Of a DNA stretch of 64,000 bases, positions 63,580 through 64,000 are shown in pieces. The notes beneath the pieces were generated by a model. It did not search any database. It was not told where the DNA came from and worked only from the letters and a program-made list of their open reading frames with translations. The stretch's first letter is position 1. Each line of letters starts with the position of its first letter. The translations under genes were made by a program, and so were the position numbers. The stretch spans positions 11,680,196 to 11,744,195 of the forward strand of contig CAIIXF020000004.1 of the NCBI GenBank assembly GCA_903813345.2, in the 5' to 3' direction. This stretch comes from Owenia fusiformis. Lineage: Eukaryota; Annelida; Polychaeta; Sabellida; Oweniidae.

Positions 63580-64000
63580 TTGATAACTTGACATAACTGT
63601 TTTTCAACCAGTTTAGATTGATAACTTGACATAACTGTTTTTCAACCAGTTTAGCCAGTTTTTGATGCGTCAACTGTTGAACTGTTGATATTCCTGACCG
63701 AATCAGCATATTTCTTTTGCAAAATACTTTTATTACACATATATACATAGTATAAAATATTTAATTACCACCTTTAGTATGATTGGTACAATACACTCAA
63801 TTTGATTATTTTAATTACATTATGTATATACAATAGATCATGTACAATAAAACATATACAATAGATCACATACAATATATCATGTACAATATCACGTACG
63901 ATAGAATATATTAGTTTTTACATATGTTTTAAGTTTTTAACTTGCTACGTAGATGAATGAAATACATGTATTCTACATTGCACTAATTTCCACATGACAT
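63580..64000. other. Right edge: short tandem repeats only
   Basis: TTGATAACTTGACATAACTG then TTTTTCAACCAGTTTAG is directly repeated (63580-63614, 63616-63652). TACAATAGATCA-type repeats fill 63825-63905. No gene is seen. Confidence 0.6.

Overview
This window is nuclear DNA from an intron-rich, AT-rich animal. GT-AG introns, metazoan proteins, many short inverted-repeat transposons and abundant tandem-repeat elements with ACGG/TCCG microsatellites fit a marine invertebrate. I cannot fix the phylum from the sequence alone.

Two conserved genes lie head to head. On the minus strand, from about 14,043 to beyond the left edge, is the 5' half of a choline-phosphate cytidylyltransferase gene (PCYT1; four coding exons, 156 residues, including the HSGH active-site motif). 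On the plus strand, from 21,361 to 58,665, is a complete gene for the catalytic subunit of DNA polymerase alpha (POLA1): 29 coding exons whose lengths and phases join into 1,476 residues. An E2F-type site (TTTTCGCGCCAA) lies 26 bases before its ATG. In human, PCYT1B and POLA1 are also divergent neighbours, so this looks like old microsynteny.

A third gene is nested antisense in POLA1 intron 14: a single-exon, membrane-anchored FkbM-type methyltransferase of 292 residues (35,874-36,752). Just beside it is the 3' end of a non-LTR retrotransposon with a 14-bp target duplication.

Layout: 1-14,043 PCYT1, with a tandem array of exon 3 copies (1,352-2,560) and an 11-kb first intron full of transposons, including a TG...CA long-terminal-repeat-like insert of 1,955 bp. 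14,044-21,360 is intergenic, with a palindromic MITE split by two tandem copies of a hairpin-ended element. 21,361-25,458 holds the POLA1 N-terminal exons; 29,035-31,070 the exonuclease-fold exons; 39,700-45,308 the catalytic exons ([23 protein letters not shown]); 45,961-58,665 the zinc-finger and C-terminal exons. Introns carry three families of tandem-repeat elements sharing one plan (short subterminal inverted repeats, a microsatellite, about 130-160-bp tandem units), a 3.3-kb palindrome with two inverted pseudogene copies, and nested foldbacks. 59,310-64,000 has no gene I can support.

The most unusual signal is that intron sequence next to exons repeatedly contains partial, often decayed copies of the neighbouring exon edge (POLA1 exons 11, 13, 20, 23, 27 and 29; PCYT1 exon 3). 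A second one is a two-block motif, GTCTGC then GCATTATGGG, found nine times, always on the POLA1 sense strand and often within tens of bases of an exon.
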